Positions 26,813-37,161 of a stretch of DNA of 40,917 bases are shown here, piece by piece; the first letter of the stretch is position 1, and each line of letters starts with the position of its first letter. Under the pieces are notes generated by a model. The model saw only the letters and a program-made list of their open reading frames with translations, did no database searches and was not told the DNA's origin. Source of the DNA: Clostridiales bacterium (lineage in GTDB: Bacteria; Bacillota; Clostridia; UBA1381); contig JAQXXM010000029.1 of the NCBI GenBank assembly GCA_029226065.1, positions 1 through 40,917 on the forward strand, written 5' to 3'. A program made the translations under genes and the position numbers.

Positions 26813-27823
26813 TTATAATGGCAACGATGCCACAGCGTTAAGACGCATATCAGCACGTTTTCCCGAAACGTATTCGTAATACCCTGCCGCCGCAATCATC
26901 ACGGCATTATCCGTACACAATACAGGGGGCGGATACAGTACATCTATACCGTATTTTTTTGCTGTTTTTTCCATTTTATCACGCAATGCCGAGTTTGATG
27001 CAACTCCGCCCGCAATCACTATTTTATCAAGGTTTTTTCTCTGTGCCGCCTCTATTGTGTGTGACACCAATACATCTGTAACAGCCTCCTGAAAAGATGC
27101 GGCAATATCTGCCTTGTTGTATTCCTCACCTTTTTGCTCAAGCTTGTGTATGTGGTTAATAACTGCCGTTTTTACACCGCTGAACGAGAAATCAAGTGAC
27201 TCCTCCGCCATTTTTACACGAGGGAACTCTACTGCGTGTGGGTTTCCCTCCTTTGCCAGAGCGTCAATTTTCGGGCCACCCGGATATCCCAGACCAAGCA
27301 CTCTTGCAATCTTGTCAAAGGCCTCACCTGCGGCATCATCACGTGTCATACCCATAATTTCATATTCAAGGTAGTCCTTAGCATATACTATATGGCTGTG
27401 TCCGCCTGATGCTACAAGGCATATAAAGGGCGGTTTTAAGTCGCTGTGTGCAACATAGTTTGCACAGATATGCCCCTTTATGTGATGTACGTTGACAAGT
27501 GGTTTTTTCAGTGTGTATGCAAGAGCTTTAGCTGTAGATACACCCACAAGCAACGCACCCACAAGTCCCGGGCCGTATGTAACGGCAATGGCATCTATAT
27601 CGTCAAACGTTACGTTGGCGTTTTTAAGTGCTTCGTCTATTACAGTGTTTATAGCCTCAATATGGCATCTTGACGCAATTTCAGGCACAACTCCGCCGTA
27701 TCGTTTATGAATATCTATCTGCGAGTTTATCACGTTTGAAAGTGCTGTACGTCCGTTTTTTACAATAGCCGCCGCTGTTTCATCGCATGAGCTTTCAATC
27801 CCTAATATTAACACATCGTCCAT
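26813..27823 (-). CDS. tsaD: tRNA N6-adenosine threonylcarbamoyltransferase
   Basis: [44 protein letters not shown]; start placed at MDDVLILG. Confidence 0.96.
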   Translation of the reverse strand: MDDVLILGIESSCDETAAAIVKNGRTALSNVINSQIDIHKRYGGVVPEIASRCHIEAINTVIDEALKNANVTFDDIDAIAVTYGPGLVGALLVGVSTAKALAYTLKKPLVNVHHIKGHICANYVAHSDLKPPFICLVASGGHSHIVYAKDYLEYEIMGMTRDDAAGEAFDKIARVLGLGYPGGPKIDALAKEGNPHAVEFPRVKMAEESLDFSFSGVKTAVINHIHKLEQKGEEYNKADIAASFQEAVTDVLVSHTIEAAQRKNLDKIVIAGGVASNSALRDKMEKTAKKYGIDVLYPPPVLCTDNAVMIAAAGYYEYVSGKRADMRLNAVASLPL

Positions 27824-27839
27824 TCGCTGATGACTCCTC

Positions 27840-28283
27840 TCAAACAAGCTTCTTTTCCATAATATGCGCATCTGCGCCGTCGTAATAGCCTTTACGCACG
27901 CTTATTTCCGAAAATCCGAATTTACTGTATAAGGACTGTGCAGGTGTGTTTTCAGCGTGCACCTCCAAGAGCATACGCTCACAGCCGCAATCCCTTGCAC
28001 AATTTAGTATTTCCGTCATAAGAATACTTCCCACGCCATTTTGCTGTCTTGACGGATTTACCGCTATACGTATAAGCTCCGCCGTTTCATATAAACACCA
28101 TATTCCGACGTAGCCTATGATTTCCGTTTCATCTTCGCACACAAAATAATGCGCGTAGTCTTTTTCGATTTCATCGGCAAAGGACATACTGCCCCACGGC
28201 TTATTAAATGCCTTAGCATCAACTGCCGCCGCTTTCGGTATATCCTTTTCCGTCATATTTCGTATTGTCATTTTTCTTCCCAC
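27840..28283 (-). CDS. rimI: Ribosomal protein S18-alanine N-acetyltransferase
   Basis: GNAT fold: [45 protein letters not shown]; adjacent to tsaD. Confidence 0.92.
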   Translation of the reverse strand: MGRKMTIRNMTEKDIPKAAAVDAKAFNKPWGSMSFADEIEKDYAHYFVCEDETEIIGYVGIWCLYETAELIRIAVNPSRQQNGVGSILMTEILNCARDCGCERMLLEVHAENTPAQSLYSKFGFSEISVRKGYYDGADAHIMEKKLV

Positions 28284-28714
28284 AGCTTCTCGGCAATATC
28301 GGTAAGCAAATCGTATATCTCGTCTGCAATTTCCTCATATTCCTCTAAATCGCCGCCATACGGGTCAGGCACGTCGCCATCAGTGCCTGCGTATTCACAT
28401 ATTGTAAACACTTTTTCAGGTGCCATATTTTCTATAAGCATCTTATGTGCGTTTGTCATTGTGAGTATGACATCTGCCATTTCAATTAATTCGGGAGTTA
28501 TGGGTTTTGTCGTATGACAGGACAAATCAATATTGCGTTTTTTCATAGCCTGTATGGCATTTTCTGCCGCAGGCTCACCTAATGATGCAAATATTCCTGC
28601 ACTGTCAACCAATATATCCATATCGTTTTTTTCTGCAATGTCTGCCATCATTGCCGCCGCCATAGCACTTCGGCACGTGTTGCCTGTGCAGACAAAAAGT
28701 ATTTTTTTGCTCAT
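28268..28714 (-). CDS. Low molecular weight protein tyrosine/arginine phosphatase
   Basis: ILFVCTGNTCRSAMA (C(X)5R loop), DVPDPYGGDLEEYEE. Confidence 0.93.
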   Translation of the reverse strand: MSKKILFVCTGNTCRSAMAAAMMADIAEKNDMDILVDSAGIFASLGEPAAENAIQAMKKRNIDLSCHTTKPITPELIEMADVILTMTNAHKMLIENMAPEKVFTICEYAGTDGDVPDPYGGDLEEYEEIADEIYDLLTDIAEKLWEEK

Positions 28715-28762
28715 TTTCCATTTCCTTTCGTCCTATAATATAAGACGGTATTTACATAACCA

Positions 28763-31528
28763 TTAATCGTTACGCCAGAAGCCTATTCTGCGTATCTCCA
28801 CATCTGCAAAGTTCTGCGGTCCAAAGCTTATTGTAAACTCATGCTCACCTGCATCAATATACTTTGTGAACGCTTCGTGATTTTGCATTTTTCCATCGGT
28901 ACCGCACAATGATACGGGATACTTATTATCGCCAATCTTAATAAACAATGCAAGCTGTGCCAATGGGTTTGAATTGCACTTAAAGTATAAGGATACACGG
29001 TAGTTGCCGCTCTTGTTTACGTTTATGCGGTATGTGTAAGACTCACCGCCCTTACCGTTTATTCTGCACATTTCATAGGTGTCAAGGCTCACATATATTG
29101 TACCCATATCCTCTGAATTTTGCTCGATTATGTTCTCCTCGTCTGTGTACATATACTCACTCGGAATTTCTGCTATTTTCTCGGGGACATTTGCCATACG
29201 CTTAAATGCGGCTGTTTTAAGAATAAAGTTAAGTATATCCTTTGCACATCTTTGCAGGTCTGCTATAGTTATATAACCATCATCAAGGCTTGATATAATG
29301 TTATCCGAATTATGGTCCTCTGCCGTATTATTTCCGCTACACATATAAACATCGTTTCTTGCACGCACCATAGCCGCCTTTTCGTTTTTCGACGGTGGTG
29401 CCCCTAAATAGCTGTTCATATCCGCCCACCAGTCGGTCATAACCATACCGTCAAATCCCCATTCCTCACGTAGAATAGTTTCGGTCAAATCATAGCTTGA
29501 TGCACACCAAAATCCGTTTACTGGGTTATACGATGTCATAACGGCACGAGGGCTGCTCTCTTTTATTGCTATCTCAAATCCCTTTAAGTATATCTCTCTT
29601 AAAGCACGCTCCGATACGATTGATTCAACATTATTTCTGTCGTTTTCCTGATTGTTGCAGGCAAAATGCTTGATTGTCGATGAGCAGTCGCTCTGCTGTA
29701 CGCCGCGTATTATTGCCGCCGCCGTTTCGCCCGACAATAACGGATCTTCAGAGAAATACTCAAAGTTTCTTCCGCATAATGGGTTTCTGTGTATGTTCAT
29801 ACCCGGTCCTAATGTTGCGTCAATTTTATTAAGTGCAAGTTCCATACTCTGCATTTCGTAAATACTGCATACTAAATCAGAATTCCACGCACAAGCCTGA
29901 AGTGTTCCGTTAGGAAGAAGCGTAGCATAGTCGCCGCTGTCAAGACGTATTCCAGACGGTCCGTCTGCCGTACTGCATGACGGAATTCCGTATACGTCAA
30001 CAAGCGTATCTGTAACACCGCCAAAGCAAGATGCCGTACCGGGTGTTACACGGTCATTCATCATTCCCTCGCCACGTACAAGCGTTGCAAGCTCATACTT
30101 GTCAAGCTGTGCAATAAAGCCATCCATATCAATGTTTCCGTTGTATACGTCAACAAGCTTATAGCCCTTTCTGCCTGTATACGCTATTTCTTTCGGACGG
30201 TTTTTCTGTATTCTGTCCTCTATCGACACTGTCCTTAAAGGTGTGTCCTCCCACGCTTCGCATATTGTATCATCATTAAATTGGGGACGAAGTCTTTTAA
30301 ATGTCTGTATAGGTGCAAGCGCCTCTGTACATTTTTTGACCACGATAGTTTTCGGTTCAGTGTATGTATATATCTCACGTGCCGACCTTACGCTGTTTCC
30401 CGCATATATTTTATAATCACCCGACTCAAGTACATAACAGGACTTAAACCCTGTCGCACCGCCATCGTCATAGCTTGACATATCACTAATGTCAAATGTG
30501 ATTTCAACCGTCTGTGTCTCGCCAGGCTGAAGTTCATCGGTTTTCTTATAGCCAATAAGCTCACGCAACGGCTTCCCCAACTTGCCCTGGGGTGCGCCGT
30601 AGTATACCTCTACTACTTCCTTACCTGCAAAATTGCCTGTATTTGTCACCTTTGCACGAACGGTTATTATGCCATCATTTTGAGATGCCTCATAATCTGA
30701 TATTGCAAAATCTGTATATGAAAGACCGAAGCCGAAAGGATATAATACCTTGTCCTTTGCAAAGGTTTCAAAGTATCTGTAGCCAACGTATATATCTTCA
30801 CCATACACTTGAGGTCTCGATTGACCGAACGTCTCACCGCAGGGGTAGTCTGTATATACAGTTGCAATGGTATCGGCAAGCTTTCCTGACGGATAGCTGT
30901 CACCGCTTAAAAGCTGTGCCACCGCCTTACCGCCATACTGTCCTCCTTGCCATATAAGCATAAGTGCATCTATTTCGTAGTCAAGTATTTCTTTTATATT
31001 TACAGTATTTCCGCAATTTATAAGGACTGCCGTATGTTTAAAAAGCCCCGTAACCTTTTTAAGCAGTTCACGCTCATTCGGTGTAAGGCAGAAGCTTCCC
31101 TCTCTTGGCACATTGTCGTAGCTCTCGCCGCTCACTCTGCCTATTATAACAATTGCCTTGTCTGAAAATTTCGATGCCTTTTCTATTATGCAATCGTCGG
31201 GAACAAATTCTTTATCTGTAAAATCAGATTCAAATGCATTTGAATAGTCCGCAGGATGCTCTTTTACAAGACGTTCATAGTCCGATGCAAGCTCCTCATT
31301 TAAAAGTATATGTTCATTATCACGCAATCCGTCAAGAATGTTAATACTGTTACGCACGTTAACCGCACCGCCTGAGCCTGTACCGCTTTTTAAGTAGTTT
31401 ATCTGCGTTCTTCCGAAAACAGATATTTTCTCATCTCTTACAGGTAGCATATTGCCGTCATTTTTCAGCAACACTGTACCTTCCGCACATAACTTTGTAG
31501 AAAAATCAGCTAATTTTTTTATGTCCAT
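28763..31528 (-). CDS. GH3-family glycosidase with permuted (C-domain first) architecture and C-terminal CBM6-like domain
   Basis: GH3_C-like segment (YPFGFGLSYTDF, LIWQGGQYGG) precedes Fn3-like then catalytic GH3_N-like segment (DGPSGIRLD, KHFACNNQE, GFDGMVMTDWWAD). Confidence 0.94.
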   Translation of the reverse strand: MDIKKLADFSTKLCAEGTVLLKNDGNMLPVRDEKISVFGRTQINYLKSGTGSGGAVNVRNSINILDGLRDNEHILLNEELASDYERLVKEHPADYSNAFESDFTDKEFVPDDCIIEKASKFSDKAIVIIGRVSGESYDNVPREGSFCLTPNERELLKKVTGLFKHTAVLINCGNTVNIKEILDYEIDALMLIWQGGQYGGKAVAQLLSGDSYPSGKLADTIATVYTDYPCGETFGQSRPQVYGEDIYVGYRYFETFAKDKVLYPFGFGLSYTDFAISDYEASQNDGIITVRAKVTNTGNFAGKEVVEVYYGAPQGKLGKPLRELIGYKKTDELQPGETQTVEITFDISDMSSYDDGGATGFKSCYVLESGDYKIYAGNSVRSAREIYTYTEPKTIVVKKCTEALAPIQTFKRLRPQFNDDTICEAWEDTPLRTVSIEDRIQKNRPKEIAYTGRKGYKLVDVYNGNIDMDGFIAQLDKYELATLVRGEGMMNDRVTPGTASCFGGVTDTLVDVYGIPSCSTADGPSGIRLDSGDYATLLPNGTLQACAWNSDLVCSIYEMQSMELALNKIDATLGPGMNIHRNPLCGRNFEYFSEDPLLSGETAAAIIRGVQQSDCSSTIKHFACNNQENDRNNVESIVSERALREIYLKGFEIAIKESSPRAVMTSYNPVNGFWCASSYDLTETILREEWGFDGMVMTDWWADMNSYLGAPPSKNEKAAMVRARNDVYMCSGNNTAEDHNSDNIISSLDDGYITIADLQRCAKDILNFILKTAAFKRMANVPEKIAEIPSEYMYTDEENIIEQNSEDMGTIYVSLDTYEMCRINGKGGESYTYRINVNKSGNYRVSLYFKCNSNPLAQLALFIKIGDNKYPVSLCGTDGKMQNHEAFTKYIDAGEHEFTISFGPQNFADVEIRRIGFWRND

Positions 31529-31593
31529 AATTATTCCTATTAACTCCTTTCATAAAACCCGTTTGGGAAAAGAGAAGCAAGCAGATTGTGTGT

Positions 31594-31642
31594 ACGTGCG
31601 AACGCCGTGTACTCAATGTACATAAGTGAGCACGGACGTGCG
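31594..31642. repeat. Inverted repeat bounded by direct repeats upstream of GH3 gene
   Basis: ACGTGCG at 31594-31600 and 31636-31642 flank CCGTG-ta-CTCA...TGAGCACGG (31605-31635). Confidence 0.5.
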
Positions 31643-31770
31643 AGATGTGCCGCTTATCTTTTTTCAAACTTTCCGCCTTTCTGTGTGAACACATTTGCCT
31701 TTGATTTTGCTTATATGCATTATATAATATACTATAAGTATACCATAACAGCCATAAAGTGTCAATGTTT

Positions 31771-32814
31771 TTACGGTCCTGTTTTTATCACCTTATGACC
31801 TGCCGCCTTATATAGTCTGTTTTTTACGGCAAGACCGTAACCATCACGGCTTTCAAACTCCGCAAACACAATTTCAACACCAAGCCTGTCAAATTCCCGT
31901 AGATTTGAAAACAGCTTTTTTGCGTATTCTCTGTTGTCCGTACCGCCCGAAAGCAGAACTGCACAGTCATACGTGTTATCCGACATAGTGAGAACTCCGC
32001 ATATCTTATCGCTGTTTTCCTCTAACAGCTCTCTGATTTTACGGCGTACAGCTCGCATATCTCCCTCTACCACCGTAACGTCTGCCTCGGGTGAATAGTG
32101 CTTATATTTCATTCCGGGGCAAAGCGGTTTTTCATCAAGTGCAAGTGAGTTTAGGATATGCTCATCAAGACGTGTTTCAGGCACTACATCGCAAATTTCC
32201 TCATACGATATACCGCCCGGACGTAAAAGGACAGGCACGTCCTTTGATGCGTCGACTATTGTGGATTCGACACCTATCGTACAGTCCTCACCGTCAATTA
32301 TCGCATCTACCCTGCCTGACAAATCATCTATAACATGAATTGCACGTGTAGGACTTGGCTTACCCGACAAATTCGCACTCGGCGCCGCCACAGGCACTCC
32401 TGATGCTTTTATGACACGCTGTGCCGTCTCATTTTCAGGAAAACGCACAGCAACCGTTTCCATGCCTGCCGTTACGCTGTCGGGTATAAGCTCGCTCCTT
32501 TTTAATATTATCGTAAATGCTCCCGGCATAAAAGCTTCTATCAGTTTTTTTGCATTTTTGCTTATATCCTTTACAAGCGGTGCAATGTCGGACTTATCCG
32601 CTATATGTACTATAAGCGGATTATCCGACGGTCTGCCCTTTGCCTCATAAATTTTCTTAACGGAGTCTGCCATTAATGCATTACCGCCAAGCCCGTAGAC
32701 AGTCTCAGTCGGAAATGCCACCAATCCGCCGTTTCGTAGAATTTCTCCTGCCTTTTGTATTGAATTATCATCTGTTTTTAAAATTATTGTTTTCTTATCC
32801 ATCTGTTGATACAC
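31771..32814 (-). CDS. L-threonylcarbamoyladenylate synthase (Sua5/YwlC type)
   Basis: GGLVAFPTETVYGLGGNAL, KGRPSDNPLIVHI, PSANLSGKPSPT, plus C-terminal Sua5 domain LCPGMKYKHYSPEADV. Confidence 0.95.
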   Translation of the reverse strand: MYQQMDKKTIILKTDDNSIQKAGEILRNGGLVAFPTETVYGLGGNALMADSVKKIYEAKGRPSDNPLIVHIADKSDIAPLVKDISKNAKKLIEAFMPGAFTIILKRSELIPDSVTAGMETVAVRFPENETAQRVIKASGVPVAAPSANLSGKPSPTRAIHVIDDLSGRVDAIIDGEDCTIGVESTIVDASKDVPVLLRPGGISYEEICDVVPETRLDEHILNSLALDEKPLCPGMKYKHYSPEADVTVVEGDMRAVRRKIRELLEENSDKICGVLTMSDNTYDCAVLLSGGTDNREYAKKLFSNLREFDRLGVEIVFAEFESRDGYGLAVKNRLYKAAGHKVIKTGP

Positions 32815-34237
32815 TTCTCAATAAATCATTTTTTATCTGCCATAGCTTTTCTGACAAATCAACATAATATTTATGCGGATTTTCAAATCGTTTAAGTTCC
32901 TCCCACAAGGTGTTAAGCTGTGCATCGCAATATGTGCGTATTTCCTTGACTGAGGGTGATTTGTAAACACATTCGCCGTTTTTAAATATCTGTTCCAGTA
33001 ACGGACGTACATAGAAATTTCTTACTTGTTTTCTCTTCCACGTATATTCGGGATCAAACAGAATATGCGGTTTATTTGCATCTATTTCTTCATCGTGTAA
33101 TGTTACAACATCTGCTATCGCTTTATTTGTGTCCTTGTCGAACAGTCTGTAAACCTGCTTAAAGCATGGTGTTGTTATTTTTGCCACGTTTTCACTGATT
33201 TTGATTTTAGGCTCAATTGTGCCGTCCTCACGCTCAACTGCAACAAGCTTATATACTCCGCCCATTACGGGATTTGATTTTGATGTTATAAGCCGTTCGC
33301 CTACGCCAAACAAGTCAATTCTTGCACCCTGGACAAGCATATCACGTATAATATACTCATCAAGCGAATTTGACGCTACTATTTTACAGTCCTGATACCC
33401 TGCCTCATCAAGTATACGTCGGCATTTTTTTGACAGATACGTTATGTCACCTGAATCTATCCTGACACCATTCGGACGTTTACCGAGAGGCTTCAATACC
33501 TCGTCAAACGTCTTTATTGCATTGGGCAAGCCTGATTTTAATACGTTGTATGTGTCAATTAAAAGAGTTGTATCGTCAGGGTAATTTCTTGCATAAGCAC
33601 AGAACGCCTCATACTCCGTATCAAACATCTGTACCCAGCTGTGTGCCATTGTACCTAACGCAGGAACGGAGAACTTCTGGTCGGTAAGCACGTTTGACGT
33701 GCCTGCCACACCGCCTATATATGCAGCACGTGCACCGTATGTTGCCGCATATACGCCTTGTGCTCGGCGTGCGCCAAACTCCATAACGGCACGTCCCTCT
33801 GCGGCACGTGCAATCCTGTTTGACTTTGTGGCAATGAGCGTCTGAAAGTTAATTGTCAAAAGCAGCATAGTTTCAACAAACTGTGCCTGTATGGCAGGGC
33901 CTTTTACAGTAAGTATAGGCTCACCCGGGAAAATTGGTGTACCCTCGGGAATTGCCCATACATCACAGACAAATTTAAAATTGCTAAGATACTCTAAAAA
34001 TCCGTCAGAAAACATATTTTTACTGCGTAAAAAATCTATGTCCTCTTGTGTGAAATGCAGATTTTTCAAATATTCTATCGCCTGTTCAACTCCTGCCATT
34101 ATGGCAAAACCGCCACCATCCGGAGTGGAACGGAAGAACATATCAAAATATACCGTTCTATCTTTATAGCCCTCGTTAAAAAAGCCGTTTGCCATAGTGA
34201 TTTCATAAAAATCCGTAAGCATCGTATAGTTATCCAT
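32795..34237 (-). CDS. pncB: Nicotinate phosphoribosyltransferase
   Basis: MLTDFYEITMANGFF, MEFGARRAQG, GTMAHSWVQMF, RIDSGDITYLSKK. Confidence 0.95.
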   Translation of the reverse strand: MDNYTMLTDFYEITMANGFFNEGYKDRTVYFDMFFRSTPDGGGFAIMAGVEQAIEYLKNLHFTQEDIDFLRSKNMFSDGFLEYLSNFKFVCDVWAIPEGTPIFPGEPILTVKGPAIQAQFVETMLLLTINFQTLIATKSNRIARAAEGRAVMEFGARRAQGVYAATYGARAAYIGGVAGTSNVLTDQKFSVPALGTMAHSWVQMFDTEYEAFCAYARNYPDDTTLLIDTYNVLKSGLPNAIKTFDEVLKPLGKRPNGVRIDSGDITYLSKKCRRILDEAGYQDCKIVASNSLDEYIIRDMLVQGARIDLFGVGERLITSKSNPVMGGVYKLVAVEREDGTIEPKIKISENVAKITTPCFKQVYRLFDKDTNKAIADVVTLHDEEIDANKPHILFDPEYTWKRKQVRNFYVRPLLEQIFKNGECVYKSPSVKEIRTYCDAQLNTLWEELKRFENPHKYYVDLSEKLWQIKNDLLRSVSTDG

Positions 34238-34238
34238 T

Positions 34239-36332
34239 TCAGTCCTCCTTCTGTTTTATTCTAAGCGTCGCTCTTATACCCTTTTCATTTTTTATGTCTG
34301 TGTGCAGAATAAATCCGTCTGTATTCATAAATCGTGACATATACGTGTTTGACGTATACGGACACATTACCCAATATGGCTCATCAACGTCTATTTCGTC
34401 CATTATAGACAGTGTTGGTACAAAAACATTGTCGGTGACATAGTTATAGTATGCAGTCTCGCCCATATCATATACAAGTCGGGGCGTGAAATTCCAATAA
34501 TGGGCGTGGTTTCCGCCCTCCGCCTTGTCACGCTCCTCGTAGGATAGAAAGCTTTTATTTTTTGTCGGTACAATCTGCTGTATATCCTGAGCCGAAAATT
34601 CGGACAGGAAGTCACCGTTGAGCCATTCTCTTACATCGCTTGTCTCCCACAGGTTGCTCTCATCGTCATACGGCATATATGCAACACATTCCTTTGATAC
34701 CAGAAGCATTGTTCCGTCATCATATTTTTCCACAACCTCCCATTTTATTGGCTTGCCAAAAAGCTCGCCGAAGGTCACGGTTTTCTTTGGCAGAGTGATA
34801 TGGAACATACCGCCCAATACTACAGACGATACGATAAGCTTAACCGCAGTCTTAAACGGGGTTAATATGATTGACACTACGCCTAATGTAAATAGAATAT
34901 CTATGCAGTTTGTAAACAGGAACATGTGCTTTGCAATGTCTGCCTCACCGTTACAGATTATAGGCATCAAAAGATTTATCCATAGTCCAAGCACAAGAAT
35001 GTTAAGTGCATATATCATATACCTGCGCTGTACAGATTCCGTTTTATGATTGTGTACATACAAGATATTAATAAATACCATATATAATGTTATCAGCACA
35101 AATGCCACGAGAACCAGCCACGGCTCATACAGGAATTTCAGCCATACCCGAAGCTTTGACCATCCGCTCCATTTATCGGTAAATTCCATCGGTATCTCTG
35201 TTGAATTGCCTACCACCGGAGGGCGGATATATGCCGAGTTTTCTATAGCATGAGTCAGTTCTCTTAAAAGGCGGACAGGGTGCTTTATATAGAAAAAAGC
35301 AATATCCATTTTTGTGACCTTATCATAAAAATCCTTTTTAAATTCCTCTGTTTTAATGTCTATGGGATACTCGTCCTCGTCCATATACGCATGAGTACCT
35401 GCAAGGACAGCATACTTTTCATCTACACCCAGCTCTTTTAAATCTGCCTCGGGCGTATCGGAATTTTTTGTTATGCCTAAGAATACCGACTGATATGTGG
35501 TATCATTATCCATCCAATCAGGGATGGCCGTATAAAGAGATATTATATTTATTATACATACCACAGCCGCTAAAATAACACCTGCTCTGAACAGCCTGTC
35601 CTTACGCATTATTACTATTAAGATTGCAAGAAGTGCAACAACAAGCGAGTATGCAATATTTGCAAGCTTTGAACCTGCAAAAAAATACAGTGCAATAAAG
35701 AATGCAATAACTTTAGGCAATGTGGGCCGCTTATATATAAGCATACCTAACGCCACAAGCATCATAAGCGATGTGTACTGCAAAGGTTCACCGTAGAACG
35801 AATTGAAATACAGTAAGTATCCTGCATCGCAGAATATAAAGATAAACAGCAAAAATACGCCTATCTGAACTCGCTTCTTTGACTCGGCAAAAAACGTAAA
35901 TATTACCCACGCCGCAAATGCAAGCATAGATATATATATAAATGCCATATATCCTATATGGTACGTATCAAGCGGTCTTTTCGCAATGGCATTTGATATA
36001 ATATTCATCACCTTTGACAGCTTAATAATCAGAAAATGGGGGGTTTTATATATCTCCTCCTCTTTGTTGGTCTGCCACGCAGAATGAATTGCTGAAAATA
36101 CGTTCTTATCATCAAGGAGCATTTTATAGTCCTGCTTAAACAGATAATAGTGATTATCGCTGTTTTTGTATTCAATATTGTTTGTCAGAAGCACACGTCT
36201 GAAGTCGCCGTTGTCGCTTAAGCCTACGTTATCACCCAGATACAGTACGCAAAAGCTTATAACAAACACAATAACTGCGCCTATAAACGGAAATATACGG
36301 CTTCTTATTATGCTATTGTTTTTTTTAATCAA
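34239..36332 (-). CDS. Multi-pass membrane protein (GT-C/WsfD-like glycan enzyme candidate) with C-terminal DUF6273-like soluble domain
   Basis: ~10 hydrophobic segments; VGLSDNGDFRRVL and CNGEADIAKHMF motifs; C-term IKWEVVEKYDDGTMLLVSKE...ETSDVREWLNGDFLSEFS. Confidence 0.75.
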   Translation of the reverse strand: MIKKNNSIIRSRIFPFIGAVIVFVISFCVLYLGDNVGLSDNGDFRRVLLTNNIEYKNSDNHYYLFKQDYKMLLDDKNVFSAIHSAWQTNKEEEIYKTPHFLIIKLSKVMNIISNAIAKRPLDTYHIGYMAFIYISMLAFAAWVIFTFFAESKKRVQIGVFLLFIFIFCDAGYLLYFNSFYGEPLQYTSLMMLVALGMLIYKRPTLPKVIAFFIALYFFAGSKLANIAYSLVVALLAILIVIMRKDRLFRAGVILAAVVCIINIISLYTAIPDWMDNDTTYQSVFLGITKNSDTPEADLKELGVDEKYAVLAGTHAYMDEDEYPIDIKTEEFKKDFYDKVTKMDIAFFYIKHPVRLLRELTHAIENSAYIRPPVVGNSTEIPMEFTDKWSGWSKLRVWLKFLYEPWLVLVAFVLITLYMVFINILYVHNHKTESVQRRYMIYALNILVLGLWINLLMPIICNGEADIAKHMFLFTNCIDILFTLGVVSIILTPFKTAVKLIVSSVVLGGMFHITLPKKTVTFGELFGKPIKWEVVEKYDDGTMLLVSKECVAYMPYDDESNLWETSDVREWLNGDFLSEFSAQDIQQIVPTKNKSFLSYEERDKAEGGNHAHYWNFTPRLVYDMGETAYYNYVTDNVFVPTLSIMDEIDVDEPYWVMCPYTSNTYMSRFMNTDGFILHTDIKNEKGIRATLRIKQKED

Positions 36333-36350
36333 ATAATCAATCCTTTTCAG

Positions 36351-36387
36351 AAAAATAGGGTTGCAACAAAAAACGCAACCCTTTTTT
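36351..36387 (-). terminator. Terminator downstream of the S1-domain gene
   Basis: GGGTTGC-acaacaaaa-type loop-GCAACCC with T-runs on both sides (GGGTTGC 36358-36364, GCAACCC 36375-36381). Confidence 0.8.
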
Positions 36388-36407
36388 AGATATTAAATTA
36401 CAATAAA

Positions 36408-36827
36408 TCAATGGCTTTTTCTTGAATAGCCACCTGAGCGTTTATTCTCCATTCTTCGCTTGTTGTCACGGAGGATTTCCTCGCTTTCATGCTTAAAGCG
36501 TGACATTCTATCCTCAAACGACAGCTCTTCCTCCTCACGTGCAGTCCAGTCAAAGGAGTCGGGCCTGGGAGATGATTTCTTAGGCTTTTGGGGCTTTGGC
36601 TGTGCTTGTTTAATTGACAGGCTTATTTTGCCCCTATCGTCAATTTTTATTACCTTTGCCGATACCTCATCGCCTTTTTTGAAAAATTCATTTATGTCCG
36701 TTATGTAGTCATAGGATAGCTCGGATATGTGAACCAATCCCGATTCACCATCGCCGAAATTGACAAACACACCGAATTTCGTTACACCGTCCACTACACC
36801 ATTTACTATGCTGCCCAATTCTGCCAT
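36408..36827 (-). CDS. S1 RNA-binding domain protein (YabR-like)
   Basis: GSIVNGVVDGVTKFGVFVNFGDGESGLVHISELS ... KGDEVSAKVIKIDDRGKISLSIKQ. Confidence 0.92.
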   Translation of the reverse strand: MAELGSIVNGVVDGVTKFGVFVNFGDGESGLVHISELSYDYITDINEFFKKGDEVSAKVIKIDDRGKISLSIKQAQPKPQKPKKSSPRPDSFDWTAREEEELSFEDRMSRFKHESEEILRDNKRRMENKRSGGYSRKSH

Positions 36828-36846
36828 AAAACTCGACTACCCCCGT

Positions 36847-37161
36847 TTAATTCTCCTCTGAAACATCGTAAAAAATAGTTGCGTTACTTTTTACAAGCCC
36901 CAGTTTTTCGTTTGCTACTCTCTCAATGTATTCATCAGTATTGACCTTTTTTGTAAGATCGTCAATTTCTGCCTGACGGTTTTTTTCTTGCTCAATCTTA
37001 GCATTGACTTCTGCTGTCTCCTGACGGTTAGCTTTAATTGCAGGCATCTGCATTAATCCGTTTATAATAAACCAGCCCGACAGAATGACTACTGTAGTCA
37101 CGGCTATAGTACGGCTGTGACGATGGTAATATTTCGTTATCTTATTTTTCAGACGAATCAT
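36847..37161 (-). CDS. divIC: Septum formation initiator family protein (DivIC-like)
   Basis: Single TM followed by coiled coil and DEYIERVANEKLGLVKSNATIFYDV; syntenic with yabQ. Confidence 0.85.
   Translation of the reverse strand: MIRLKNKITKYYHRHSRTIAVTTVVILSGWFIINGLMQMPAIKANRQETAEVNAKIEQEKNRQAEIDDLTKKVNTDEYIERVANEKLGLVKSNATIFYDVSEEN

Noticed and set aside
31506-31694. 62-aa minus-strand ORF upstream of GH3
   Set aside because: Overlaps the GH3 start and the inverted-repeat region; low-complexity basic/cysteine-rich translation without RBS support.
36351-36387. Possible riboswitch between S1-domain gene and membrane protein gene
   Set aside because: Simple GGGTTGC/GCAACCC stem with T-run fits an ordinary terminator; no further conserved leader structure seen.
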